Source of the DNA: Mactra quadrangularis
Lineage: Eukaryota > Mollusca > Bivalvia > Venerida > Mactridae
Assembly: GCA_025267735.1 (NCBI GenBank)
Contig: CM046303.1
Span: 46,079,380 to 46,143,379 of the forward strand
Length of the DNA: 64,000 nt
Direction of reading: 5' to 3'
Position numbers and translations under genes: made by a program. This document shows positions 24,789 through 36,294 of the stretch, piece by piece; position 1 is the first letter of the stretch, and each line of letters opens with the position of its first letter. The notes under the pieces were generated by a model. That model did no database searches. It had not been told where the DNA came from and saw only the letters and a list, made by a program, of their open reading frames with translations.

Positions 24789-24850
24789 TCGGCGCGGTAT
24801 GACCTTTTTGTGTTGGTGCGCCGTAAAACCCAAACAAACAAACAAACAAA
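24789..24850 (+). mobile_element. Ultra-short retroposon (62 bp) with perfect 13-bp target duplication
   Basis: The block is flanked by CATAATATATCCT at 24776-24788 and 24851-24863. It begins TCGGCGCGGTATGACC, can fold through CGGCGC pairing with GCGCCG, and ends with TAAAACCC and a (CAAA)n tail. The second copy at 45950-46013 starts at the same nucleotide and has its own different flanking repeat. There is no A or B box, so it is not an ordinary SINE. Confidence 0.8.
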
Positions 24851-25447
24851 CATAATATATCCTAATATTAAATGAACACTATAACAAGTAACAAGTAATG
24901 CTTTTTTATTGAATACGGAAAATGGTGGCTGTAAAAAAGCTGACAGACCGTCGGACCACTAACATGTTAAATGTCACTGGATCGAGGACAATTTTTATGG
25001 ACTCGGTCCACGGTCCTTTGGCTAAATTCGTAGACTGTGGCTATAATTATGATGTCAATGAAAAATGATAAAACTTACAAGGCTATCCTTTTTTATTCCT
25101 ATTAAATATTGGGTTTAAATGAAACTTGCAATGTTTATATACGCAATACGATTTGGAGAGAATGGTTATTATTTTATTATGATTGGCTTTATTGCTTAGA
25201 ACGCAAGCTTACCATGCAATTTTGCAATATTTTAACGAGAATATATTCTTACATTAATAATGCAAATGTTTACTGCTAAGAAAACTAAGTGCTTTCGATA
25301 TTTTGTATAAATTGATTGCAAACAGATTGTAGTGAAAACAACATTCTCTAAATACTGCATGAAATCGTCCACAGTTAATAATTTTAGATTATGCTATATG
25401 AAAATGAATAGAAAATACTTGTTTAAACGGTTTTTTATCCGAGGGGC

Positions 25448-25665
25448 GGGCGTGGCCGAGTGGTTGCGACGTTAAACTAATTATTAGATAGCCAGCTCCT
25501 TGTTGGTTCGTTTCGCATTCAAAACCTACCCTGTTGTAAACCTACCTTCAGTAAGAAACTGCTTTATCCAACAAGCTGAGTACTGGGGGACCAGGAAGCG
25601 GTCTCGAAAGCGATCCGTCTAAGTTGTATTAACTTGTCTCACAATCGAGCTAAATAATAGTTTAT
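25448..25665 (+). mobile_element. tRNA-derived SINE (Ser/Leu-like head), copy with intact A box
   Basis: The head reads GCGTGGCCGAGTGGTTGCG (class II tRNA-like A box) and then GTTGGTTCGTTTCGC at the B-box position. The body is AAGCTGAGTACTGGGGGACC and AGGAAGCGGTCTCG, ending CAATCGAGCTAAATAATAG. Relatives lie at 12056 and 32509. Confidence 0.7.
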
Positions 25666-26100
25666 CAATGGAAATTTTTACAGCGGACTGTATTCTCGCG
25701 GTGCACTAGTAAACGCTGCATGTTTGGTATAGTTCATGTTATTGTATTTTAAAATAACAAGTAGAGCGAACAGAACTTTATCTAACCTACTTTTAAACTT
25801 ACATAACTGAGGTTTGTTTACTATTTTTATAGTAATACCTGCTTGCACATGTTAATCTAGAAACGGTGTATATTACAGATATTTTGCATTCGTAGATAAA
25901 CAAAATATAACAGGTCACTTAGTAAGGACGTAAAGGTCGTCCATGTAAACATTGCGTGTATGAACAGCTGTTCCATTAGAAACAATATTATGAGGTGAAA
26001 TGTTAGAACTGTTTTATAGTTTAGTTAGTTTACACATATTTTATTGGCATGCAATCATATAAAGTTACAATTTTTATATGCTCTATTTATGATGAATGTT

Positions 26101-26383
26101 CCCGGGTCGATAGCGCAGTTGGTAGCGCGCCTTGATTTGGAATCTCGTGCCCGAGGGGGTGCGGGTTCGAATCCCACCCGGGGAGGTTATACCCTTCCAT
26201 GAAAATTTGACAATAATGTCGATTTTCCTCCATTGATTAGATAATATGGAGATATTCCGGGCCTTGTGGAAGGGTAGGTGAGAACTGGTTATAGACAATG
26301 GTCTAGGAAAGCTAGGTTAGGTGCGCTGGACGCCGTAAAATGCCCTTAATTGTGTTGACACGGCGTTAACTCCAATAAATAAA
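26101..26383 (+). mobile_element. tRNA-derived SINE, main family, copy 3, with 13-bp target duplication
   Basis: The element is flanked by TATGATGAATGTT at 26088-26100 and 26384-26396 (perfect). The head CCCGGGTCGATAGCGCAG contains the A box and GGTTCGAATCC is the B box. The 7-bp acceptor arms CCCGGGT and ACCCGGG pair. The tail has GTGTTGACACGGCGTTAAC and ends in AATAAATAAA. The perfect duplication suggests a fairly recent insertion. Confidence 0.92.
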
Positions 26384-27186
26384 TATGATGAATGTTGAAT
26401 ATCAAAGTGGTCTTCTTTCTACCCTTGCATTGATCAGCGTATTCGCCTATAGAGTGGGCAATGACATTGTTTAAAGTACAAAAAACCGCATGACCTATTA
26501 TACGAACTGTACAACGCTATAATGAAGTTCTTACATTTTGACTGAATGACCTCATGCCTTTTTCCTTAAATGTTGAATGCAACTTCTGTGGTATTTTAGT
26601 ATTATTCATATGAAAGGAAACCATTGCCACAAAATTACTGATTATACATATATCAGATGAAATTTAACACCATTGTAGATCCCACATCCTGTTTCAGTTT
26701 CTTTTTCATTTACATGTAATTCACAAAAATTCACCAAACTTCTTTGAACCATTTGAAACAGAACTAGGATATCCTGTTTGTAAAACAATTCATATTGTAA
26801 TATCAACCAGGTTAATTACATTTTTGATTGATTGAACCTTTTATATCAAGGTTGAGCTCAGATATTTAATAACAAATAAATTGAATAAGCTACCGTGGAA
26901 AAACACTCGATGAATGCACCTAGTGACTACAACGAGATGGAATTTACCGATAACCGATATGGACTTATAGTAGGGCGTGGTTCTATTACAAGATGCTCTC
27001 TTATTTCAAGCAGAATTTGTTTTGATCTTACTTTAAAATAAAACTAAAGCATTACTGCAATAAACTAAATTGTATTTAATTCAAGTCTGGCTAGGTATCC
27101 GTATGGACAGTCTCTTTAGGAAATCGCTACCTTGCGATTTGTCCTCTGGTACCCAGTTTACACCAAAAATAATAAGTATGCGATAT

Positions 27187-27681
27187 TAGGGGTGTAACAA
27201 TACGGTAAAAACCGTATTGCAATATATTGCAATATGCAGAACCCGTATTGCAATATATTGCAATACGTACCTTTTTTCGCTTAGACAAGCAAAGCATTAA
27301 TTAATGCATGTACCTGGTCCTAATTGGATCGGCATAACACGCATATGGGTATTTTCAAATGATCTCTCATCCAAATGTTTGAATAACAAATGTGAAATGG
27401 TCTATGTGTTAGAAAAATGAGTGGTTTGAAACAGACTCTTGAAGATATTTTTCTTTCAACTGACTTTAGAAATGTTTAACCTTTAAAAGCACAGTAAGAG
27501 TATTTTAAGTATTCAATTCATTTTAACATTTGTTTAAACATTTAACTATCAGATTCTGACAAAAACAAGCAGTATGACACTTAACTACAAAAACCGGATC
27601 AAGGAAAAACGAACCGGTTAAAAACCGTTAGAACTCGTATTGCAATATTAACCGGTATATCGGTTAACCGTTACACCCCTA
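27187..27681 (+). mobile_element. hAT-type MITE (495 bp) with 8-bp target duplication
   Basis: The termini TAGGGGTGTAAC and GTTACACCCCTA are perfect inverted copies. TGCGATAT flanks both sides (27179-27186 and 27682-27689). Inside are subterminal repeats of CCGTATTGCAATATATTGCA type. TAGGGGTG ends with an 8-bp duplication are standard for hAT elements. There is no transposase ORF. Confidence 0.92.
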
Positions 27682-27689
27682 TGCGATAT

Positions 27690-29315
27690 CAAACTAAGGA
27701 AACCAGGTGGCGAGGCTCTAGCTAGCGAGCGATATGTTTAGGAAGCTGACCACAGAATTATTTCTGTTCAAAGAAAACGTCACTGTAGCCTCAAAACAAA
27801 CATTCTATTTTGAAATCAACCTATTCGAAATCAACATTTAGGTACGCTACCTCCACATGGTTAGGGATAGATGAAATATACAAAAGTACAAACGAACGCT
27901 AAGTACTTAGAAATCAAAATAAAGTTTTTTGAAACGGATTATAGTAATATTGAAACTGTTTACATGTTTGACAGGCGTATACTAACCTCGATATTAAGTT
28001 AATAAAATATTAAGTTTATAGCATTCTTTTATACAATAATCTGAATATCTAAGCCATACTGTCTTATCAGTTCAATGAGTCAATCCAGATAAACACATGT
28101 TTAACTGTAAACAAAATTATTAAACATACCAAGCATTAACCTATTACCTGAATGTAAGCACTAAATTACATCAACATTACTTATAACATACAATAAAACC
28201 ATTGTTAAAGCACCCTGAAAATACAGCACTTAGCCGATATCTTATTTCACCAATAGTGAACTAGTTTATTCAGACTTCTCATAACAAAACAACAGAAATA
28301 TCAACACATTAGCAACAACATGAAGAAATCACGTATTTCCTGTATAGACGTTCACATTATTTATCTAAATTGTTTCTGTAAGGTTCTATAAACAACGTTT
28401 GATTTGCTTGAGGAGAATTATAAGAAACCACGTACTCAAGGTCTCGCATGATTTCTTAATTATTTTGATCTAAATCATTTAATGGGGTAGCAAAAAACTA
28501 GTCTACATCCTTCTTTATTTACATGTAGTAAGACTGGTTTTGCACTGACCGATCGATTTACGATGTATTATAAATATTACCATGAAAATTAGTATTTATG
28601 TGAATGATGTTTTCATGAGTTTTGACATTCCATCACTTAAAGGTCAAGGTCATTTTCTCTTCGATCATTAACACGTGTTTTCATTCCATCGTAACAACTA
28701 ACGAAAGCTTGCAAATAGGGAAATCTCTTTGTTACAGATTTACGGTTCAGATAAATTTAATAGATTCTAGAAAATTCATGATCGTAAGAACGTCTTGTAA
28801 ACAATTACGGTCAAGTTAAATCTATTAGAGTCTGGGAAAATTCTGTACGGTGCTTAACGAAGCAGTGGTGCTTTTCACAAAAAATCTTACGACGAAAATC
28901 ATCGTAAGTCAAAAGCAAGAAACATACTTGATACGGTCATTTTTTGCCTCTTAATTTCAAATATAATGTATTTAATCATGTATACTATTGTATTGTATAC
29001 ATTTCGAATATCATATCATATTTATGTTTACTATCCCTTACTTTGAAATGCTACTTTATGACTTTGACTCTGTGCTATGAATTTTTGCGTAAGATTTTTT
29101 GTGAAAAGGTGCACAATTTAAGATTTTTCCTTCATATTGCGGTTGCCGGAAGTTGATGCTCATAGTCCCTGGAATGACCAAGATCTCTGGACTCAAGTTT
29201 TTGAACTAATACTAACCACGTACCCTATCCACTGACTGGCAACTGTCCTACTTGGTAGATTGTCGAGATAATTGTCAAAATTTTAATAATATGTTATAAG
29301 TAAGCTCCTCGAAGG
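27690..29315. other. Intronic stretch with no recognised feature
   Basis: Short plus-strand ORFs (28622-28819, 28944-29156) have no recognisable similarity. Confidence 0.35.
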
Positions 29316-29386
29316 TATGCGGGGAATCGAACCAACGGCCTTGGATTCGTTGTCTGACATTCTCCGGACTGAGCTAATCAGGCGAC
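29316..29386 (-). mobile_element. tRNA-like sequence, SINE head or tRNA pseudogene
   Basis: The minus strand has GATTAGCTCAGTCCGGAG (A box) and GTTGGTTCGATTCCCCGC (B box). Anticodon-arm pairing is not convincing, so I do not call a functional tRNA. It resembles the head at 34.1 kb. Confidence 0.5.
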
Positions 29387-29701
29387 CATTTGGGTCTTGA
29401 ATATTTCATCTGTATATAGCATATTGTCTACGAAAATTAAGTAGGCCTATTTAGTACTTATGATTCGTCACAAATCGCATAATTTTGCATCCCAAGGTGT
29501 TTTGTGTAGCGGAACTTACCGTAGTTATATGTAGGGTCCTAGCCTAGCTGGATTAGTTGCCTGGCGGTTTGCTGTTTATAATGTTATGTTGCTGTTAGTT
29601 TGTCCTTGATTTATCAGATGACTTAAAACTAAAGATAAACACCATCAGTTCTACATAAAATAAACAACACTGCTAAATAAATACTGTTGTTTTTTGTTGT
29701 A

Positions 29702-29879
29702 CAGTACAACCTCTCGTGAGCAACACCCCGTGGAATGGACAAAAAAGTGTGTGGCTGTTTAGAGGTCCTTGCTCAGGAGATGTTTAATTCTAACAAAATT
29801 ACACTTAAGGGAAACATCATAAGCTGTTGTTGTGCCGAGGAATAGCTCTGTAGATGGCTACTCTGCAGAAGTTTTACTG
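29702..29879 (+). mobile_element. pogo-like MITE, copy 2, ending 38 bp before the chromodomain exon
   Basis: The left end is CAGTACAACCTCTCGTGAG and the right end is CTGCAGAAGTTTTACTG, with TA outside both. At 178 bp it is about the same length as the 22.9-kb copy. Its right edge leaves only 38 nt to the intron end, including the T-rich tract before the acceptor, so the splicing branch point may lie in or at the edge of the transposon. Confidence 0.8.
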
Positions 29880-29917
29880 TATCATATAATCATTCGTTGT
29901 TTTTGTTTATTTTTCAG

Positions 29918-29983
29918 ACACTGTACATGGGAACCACAAGAGAACATCTTAGATAATTCATTAATTATACAATTTGATGAAGA
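29918..29983 (+). CDS. Pc: Polycomb/CBX-like gene, exon 2 of 4 in window: second part of the chromodomain
   Basis: This 66-nt exon lies between a TTATTTTTCAG acceptor and a GTAAGTA donor. The split Arg codon AG+A is followed by H, C, then TWEPQENILDNSLIIQF, then DE and two bases (GA) of a Glu codon finished in the next exon. TWEP-ENIL is the signature of the third chromodomain strand and C-terminal helix, and the Trp is a conserved structural residue. The register joins exactly to the exon at 72-115, giving KWKGYPTR then HCTWEP, where family members usually have Asn just before TWEP rather than Cys. ILD followed by a hydrophobic helix fits Polycomb/CBX proteins better than HP1, which normally has ENL-CPELI (family knowledge). 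The exon sits 38 nt downstream of a pogo-like MITE. Confidence is high because phase, splice sites and motif agree. Confidence 0.95.
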
Positions 29984-30168
29984 GTAAGTACCTCGTTTTG
30001 TCATTTCTAACACTTTTATCTTATCTGGAACGTATTTCATATATCTCTATCTGTAACCACGAACCTTGAACATAATTACATGTGGTCTGTGTATGAAGTG
30101 CGTTCTCAAGTTTTTGCACTATGTTTATCCTTCTTTCTTTACACTATAATGTATAATTGTTAAATTTT

Positions 30169-30315
30169 ATTCAACTGTCGGTGGCGATTACAGTAACCCC
30201 ACTGATTTAAACACTTAGTAAAGTACTTATGTACTCATGATCGACAAGAATTACCTCAGAAATATCGAGTATTTCAATCAGCGGGGTTAATGTATGTGCC
30301 ACTGACAGTTGAATA
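30169..30315 (+). mobile_element. Foldback MITE (TTCAACTGTCAGTGGC family), copy 1
   Basis: ATTCAACTGTCGGTGGCG and CCACTGACAGTTGAAT are inverted ends. Inner arms with TAACCCCACTGATTTAAA and AATCAGCGGGGTTAATG also pair. Three copies occur in the window (also 40642 and 49099). Confidence 0.8.
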
Positions 30316-31146
30316 TCTGTGATACATTTCTAGCTCAGATAATTATCAGTGCCTTAATTGGATTCGAATTCAAGCCCAGGACAACTCAATCCCATTCCAC
30401 ACGTACTATTACGCTAAGTACTAGTTTAGAGTCTTCTATGACAAAGTTCTAGCCTGTGTGCCTCTAGCATTTTTTTCATAAAATACAAAATGTACACCAT
30501 CTTCTCTTTATATTAAAGGAACTGCAACACTTGACATGTTAACGATTTGTTTTCAAGGTAGAGCGCACCATCCTGTCGCCACTTGAATCTCTGTTTCTAT
30601 AAGTAGAATTTCAACAGTTCTCGAACTTTCTACATCTCAAGTGTTCCAAAAGTACACTCGCTCTACTAGCGCGCCTGTATAATACATTTACAATCAGCTA
30701 TTGTATAAATCATAGACATTATATGTCTGCGATATAAATATTATTGAACGCTGCAAATTATTATTTCAACACAGCTTGTATAAATTGTCTACTTAAACAA
30801 ATCAATGCACGTGATGTTCATTTATCGCAATGACTTAATGTTACAAATCGGGGAGACACAATCTATGTTACGTATTTGTTATTTTCTGTAGACAACAATT
30901 TATCTGCTAGCAGCTATCGGAAATAAATCATTTTTAGAACTTAATAAATTTCTAGCTAAATATCTTTTATTCCATAAAAGACTCATTTTGATACTACAAT
31001 TTATAGACATTGTGGCGACCATGTTATGACCAAATTGAGTTTCTATCTTATTGATTCGGCTTATTGTGTTGCTTTTGTTGGTTAAATATTCTATTTAAAG
31101 TTCAACCAACATAATACGATGGGTTTCTTAATGACATACTGTTTCC

Positions 31147-31635
31147 CATTCGGAACAACCTCGGCGATCATCTACGAAGGTATAGCTCGGAAATCAGACG
31201 TAGTAGGAATACAGCCAAGTTATAAGTCCCGGTAAAAAACTCATAAGCAATTAGTTCTATTATTGTTTACAAATGGACATGTAAAGTCAATATTGTCTGA
31301 CAGTTTGCCTGCTTTTCTGCTTATTAGCTACAAAACAACATTCAGAAGTCTTAATTATAGCAAATCGCCTTGGATTATCTACATATATATTAAAACACGA
31401 CCGCCTGTCATTTTAAGAACGACACTAAATAATATACATTGTACACGTTTTATCAAAACATTGCATCAGTACATTGTCTCACACGAGGTATTTCTGTGTA
31501 ATTCTGACTATTTAACCACAGACAACAAATTCTATTCAATTCACGTTTTCTTTGGAATCCATGTTAGAACTACTTTTTCACCTAATGATATCCGAGGTTT
31601 ATCTTTGAAGAAGATCGCCGAGGTAGTTCTGAATG
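31147..31635 (+). mobile_element. Foldback element with 9-bp target duplication (Mutator-like)
   Basis: ACTGTTTCC occurs directly outside both ends (31138-31146 and 31636-31644). The termini CATTCGGAACAACCTCGGCG and CGCCGAGGTAGTTCTGAATG are inverted, and the match extends through GATCATCT/AGAAGATC. A 9-bp duplication is typical of Mutator-like elements. The 136-codon ORF at 31263-31673 starts inside and runs past the right end, so it is probably chance. The ends resemble those of the compound MITE core. Confidence 0.8.
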
Positions 31636-31644
31636 ACTGTTTCC

Positions 31645-32260
31645 ATCTTCAGTACCCTAAGTCCATATATTGACATGTCAAAATGACATTTTACTTCCAT
31701 CACATGTGTTAGTATCAAAACACTGTTTTAACATCTCTTTAAATCCATGACCACTTTTACCCACCTCACAGTCACGATTTAAAGGTATTCATTTACAGAT
31801 TTTAACTTAAATATCAATTTTTTCTAAAACTATCAAAATTGTATGGAAACATTTTTAAAAGCAGGAAAGTAGTGTTCTGATAATGGCAATTTTTGTGGAA
31901 ATTGACATATAACTACAAATTTTCGTATTTCATGTGGTAAAATTCTACCCCGTATGTCACGGTATATACAATTATAGTACATTTTTGTGACTTTTATTGT
32001 ATATATTTCTTGCAACTTATAGGTCAGTTTGTCTTAAAGTATTAAGAATTAATGTTTGACACTATTGCAGACATTGAATGATATTCTGAAATAACAGAAA
32101 AAAATTACTAAATCTATGAACTAGTACCTTAAAGATACCTTATAAAATGAACATTAACCGATTCTTTTGGACGAGTTACCTTAATGATTTTTTTGAAAAC
32201 GCGACTTCGACATCGAAGTAGCTATACCTCACGTTTGTCTTAGTCAGTACTGTAGCATTT
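31645..32260. other. Intronic stretch with no recognised feature
   Basis: No repeat with defined ends and no coding signal was seen. Confidence 0.35.
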
Positions 32261-32267
32261 ACTTACT

Positions 32268-32311
32268 TACCCAGAGGTTATCAAGATTCTATATTTCTGG
32301 GTACGAGAACG
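32268..32311. repeat. Damaged copy of the 59.93-kb foldback repeat
   Basis: ACCCAGAGGTTATCAAG then TCTGGGTACGAGAACG match the two arms of the hairpin at 59932-59993, with part of the right arm lost. Confidence 0.6.
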
Positions 32312-32508
32312 TAATGTTTCAGTAGTATAGCCTGTTCTCTCAGGTATATATGCCAAGTTCTTAAAAGATAAAAGGCTTAATTGGTCGTAAAATTAATTGA
32401 ACGAATTATTAGTAAATGTGACTCAAGCACTTATAGTAGACCAAATTTATACATGTAAAAACATTCAATCGCTATAATATAAAAGAATGAGATTCTAGGT
32501 ATGAATTA

Positions 32509-32690
32509 TGTGGCCGAGTGATAACGATGTGGACTGATTATCATAGGATAGCCAGTTTTGCGTTGGTTCAAATCCCACTCAAAAACTACCCCATTGTTTT
32601 TTTTAGCAAGAAACTTTATCTTACTAGCGAAACAAGAAGCGAACTCAAATGTGATAAATCTAAGTTATAAGAACTTGTTTCACAAAGAAT
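32509..32690 (+). mobile_element. tRNA-derived SINE (Ser/Leu-like head), copy 3
   Basis: ATGTGGCCGAGTGATAACG (A box), CGTTGGTTCAAATCCCACTC (B box) and a decayed body (CTTACTAGCGAAACAAGAAG) align with the 25.45-kb copy. Confidence 0.65.
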
Positions 32691-34075
32691 GAGTTTGTAT
32701 TAACTAAACACATGTTCTTGTAAAAATATCAAAACGACACTTTCGCGTTTGTATGACTTAACCTCTAACTTGGTGCCCATATTTCATTGAACTTAATTGG
32801 CCATAATTGAACATTTACAAATCTGCTGTTAGCTCAAGTGTCTAGTATGACAAATGTATCGTATTGTCGTACTGGAAATGAGCTGTATGACACATCATCG
32901 TCTGTTGAATAAATAAATAAATCGTGTATTCTACTTGAAAAAAAACTTTCGCCCATTAATTACTTCAAAGTTTTGTCTTAGATCGACAACGCTTCAATGA
33001 ATCATGTTTATTTTCAAAAGTTGACTAATACACCCGGGGATCTAGTCTGTGACTAATTCCTAACATTGGTGAGTAAATGTCTGATGATTATCCAGTCATA
33101 CCCCTCTGATATCAGATGGTATCCGAAAACGATCGGGAAACGTAGCCTAACTTCGGCTAACTCCGCCAGATGTCGATATATAATACACAGTAAACAGTGC
33201 AATTTGTAGGCTATCAGATTTTATCCGAAAATTATCGGGAAAAAGTCGGCAAATTCCGTCAATAAACGATCTGATTTTCTACGCAGTTAAGTTTTGTATT
33301 CGAGTATGGAACTAATGTGGAAACAACTTAAGTGAAAACATCGTCCTACTTGGAGAAAATATCCAATTTAAGTAGACATTTTATCCTGATTGATTTTTTA
33401 GTTGTAATAGTGTCAATATATTGTTGTTGTTCGGTCTATCTCTCTGACTGATAGATTTCAACTCAACGCGTCGTTACCCTTGGTTATAGGATTCAAAGTA
33501 TTTGTAGAGAACTACGCCCGCACTTTACAGCAGACGAAATTGATGAATCAGTTCAGAAAGTTGCAGACGATGATATCAGACGCCATGAATTTAATTATTA
33601 TGTTGTTGTTTTTTTCTGAAAAAATGTCAGCGATCTATTCAATTGATATTCAGTCTCTCGAGTCTGGGGTTAACGTCCTATTAATGTAATGTGTAACTCT
33701 GTTAGTGTCACAAAGGTTGAGAACTTATGACATGGGATGATATTCAGGAATCCTAGAATCCTGCGAAGTCAGGCCAAGAAAATGATTTAAAAACTAAGTT
33801 ATGGCCGATTTACTTTCTAACTTACACTTTGCACGTGGATAAAACAGTTGTTGGACAATGGCTATAACATTCAGTTGTAATGTTCCATACTGACCGATCT
33901 TAATTTATGACGCTTTGTGGCGCTTCTTTTCGAATAAGTCATATTGTGGCAGTCTTTTGTCATATTCTCTGTCAAAGGGTTGGTCTAAATCTGTTGCCCA
34001 AAGATATTAACTTAGTACTGAGCACTCACCCTTGTCAGCGGATGACATTTGCCCTATTTAATATAGGATCATAAG
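32691..34075. other. Intronic stretch with a small duplication only
   Basis: A block of about 30 bp around ATCAGATGGTATCCGAAAAC (33111) is partly repeated at 33214. Nothing else was recognised. Confidence 0.4.
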
Positions 34076-34205
34076 TAGGAAGAGGGAAGCCCGTAAACTT
34101 TATCATGAATTAACTCCACGGACGTTAATATGTCCCACCCGGGACTCAAACCCACGGCCCCTGGATTCGTAGCGAGACGCGCTACCGGCTGTTCTGTATT
34201 TTTGG
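34076..34205 (-). mobile_element. tRNA-derived SINE or SINE fragment
   Basis: The minus strand reads CAGCCGGTAGCGCGTCTCG (A-box-like), CCGTGGGTTTGAGTCCCGGG (B box), then GTGGGACATATTAACGTCCG. The 3' end is not resolved. The 69-codon ORF here is a shadow. Confidence 0.55.
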
Positions 34206-36294
34206 TGCTGCTGAGTACTACAATTTTATATGCAGAAGACTCACAAATATAACTATACATAGCATAATAGTACCACATAAAAATCCATCTCTCATAAGCT
34301 CATTTATTCTATGTAAATTTTCTCATTCCTCATTTTTTGCTTGATTCATACATCATCGTGAAATCAAAATTTATATAAACTTCTAGAAAGTTCTGAACAA
34401 ATCTTATTTACCGAAATGCTCATTCAAGTAGGCGTTGTAATACCTATTGAAACCGTTTTGTAAATGTTAATTTAACGTACGACTATTCCTAGCAGCATCT
34501 TACTATCATTATTGCATTCAGTCTTACGATTATTTTACGATCACTATTTAGTAAAGTGTCATTATAACAATTTACCGAGATTTTTACGATGTTTGTGGGA
34601 GTCGAAATAATTTCTATATAAATTAGCTGATAGTTTCGTTATTTTTTTCTTGTAATTATAATAACGACATAATGCATTTATCCTGCATTTAGTTGTACAT
34701 GATTACACCTAATTGACTCTTACATATTAATCACAGTGTCTGATTTTCTCTCAATTAATGATACGAGGAGGTGTTAGCTTATAGCAATATTGTGCAATTA
34801 GTATGCACATTATGTGCACGTCTGATTTTCAGAGAGTTGTGTTAGTACTTTTCTAACTGTATAAATACTGAACCAAACATTGAACGCACCACTTAATTGG
34901 TTCCTTTTTTCAATCAAATCGGCCTAAAAAACAATAGAAAAGTAAAACATGTAAAATCAATTTTTTCAACAATTTCACAAAAACGTTCCACGTTCATTTA
35001 ATCTATTGTTACTTTTTAACGACCGTTTGCAAACACAGAGGATTCAGTAATGCGACGCAGTTGTGCTTCCGTTATTGCCAACCGGATTGGACACACACGC
35101 GCGACAGATACTTAATCAGATTATAAGTTTGCTATGATGAAATAAGAACAAACTCGTGCATGGATTTGTTCTATATTTTTTATTTAGATCGATACAATTA
35201 ATATAATTTATGTTACATGCTTTTGTACTAATGACCTTATACTGATAAATAGATTGCCCCACCCCATGTCCTGAGTGAAAACCTATATTGTTTACAGTGG
35301 ATCTTGTTTTAAGCGACCATCCAAGGGACTTTAAGTGGTCGTTTAAGACAATGGTCTCTTAAGACAAATGTTGATTACCGACCTTGAAGCCCATCTGACA
35401 TTCTAAATTTTGTCATTTTCGTAGAACAACAATCTGTCAACGGGACGATTTTAACTGATGGACTTTTATTCAAATGCCGTCAAATGCATACAAATAGTAG
35501 GCAAATAGATTTTCTTTCTTTTTAACATCCTAAATTCAGCTTCAAATTGCAATAATTTATTTTAATTAAGTAAAACTGCGAAACAGTCGTTTTTGTTTAC
35601 GTACATGTTAAAATCTGGGCATTTTCCGGAATTTTCGCCATAAAAACAACCAATATATTTAGGTCATCAGAGTAAAGGCTGTTACAGTTAAAACTGTGAA
35701 ATTTAAACAATTAATGAGAATTAATTGTGATAATTGTCAACACACAAGCTAATTCTTTGTTCTCATGAGCGCTGAAAACTTGTATAATTATGTATCACGA
35801 TATTTAAGGCTGATAAGTTGTACATAACATGTCTTTATTTAGAGTTATTATATTTGACTATGTTACATTAGCGTCTTGGGTTTCAACTTAACATGTAATT
35901 ATGACTGGGCTTACCTTTTAGTAATTGTTACAAAAATGGATAATGTCTGATTTCCATTCAAACAAAACGTGAAGCACGAAGAATTGGAGACAAAGATGTT
36001 TTAATATTAGAATTTAAAGGATTATTAGTTTTACAAGGCTGTTTTTCCATAAATAGAAAGCAGGAAATTGGGATTCATTTTGCATCTTTGTCTTTTTTGT
36101 CTGGAAATGCGGTCGTATCACTTGAATGAAAGCGCTTTTGTTACTTATCTAAACTTTGAGAACTTATGAATTACAACAAAAATATGGCTCTGATCGAACG
36201 CCAAGTTAGTTTTGCTTTAGTTTGAATTCTGCGACACTTGATTACAAATATGTCCTTTATACGTTGTTTAATGATTTAGAACAGATTCGATTTG
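34206..36294. other. Intronic stretch, mostly featureless
   Basis: At 35297-35350, TACAGTGGATCTTGTTTTAA and AAGCGACCATCC resemble one end of a pogo-like element. No matching opposite end was found. Confidence 0.35.

Larger units (their letters stand above)
116..29917 (+). other. Intron 1 of the Polycomb/CBX-like gene (29.8 kb)
   Basis: The donor is GTAAG at 116 and the acceptor is TTATTTTTCAG ending at 29917. The intron splits one chromodomain between an exon at the window edge and another nearly 30 kb away. It contains no coding region I can support; the ORFs of 60-130 codons in it are random or fall in repeats. Mobile elements in it are listed separately. Confidence 0.85.

Noticed and set aside
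26101..26185. Possible genuine tRNA gene
   Set aside because: A and B boxes and acceptor pairing are present, but it continues into a SINE body and AATA tail with a flanking duplication, and the same head recurs at other loci.
30350..30430. Possible minus-strand SINE head near TTCGAATTCAAGCCCAGG
   Set aside because: Only a weak B-box-like word, no matching A box or body.
31263..31673. 136-codon ORF inside the 9-bp-duplication foldback
   Set aside because: No transposase or other motif is seen, and it runs past the element end; AT-rich chance ORF.
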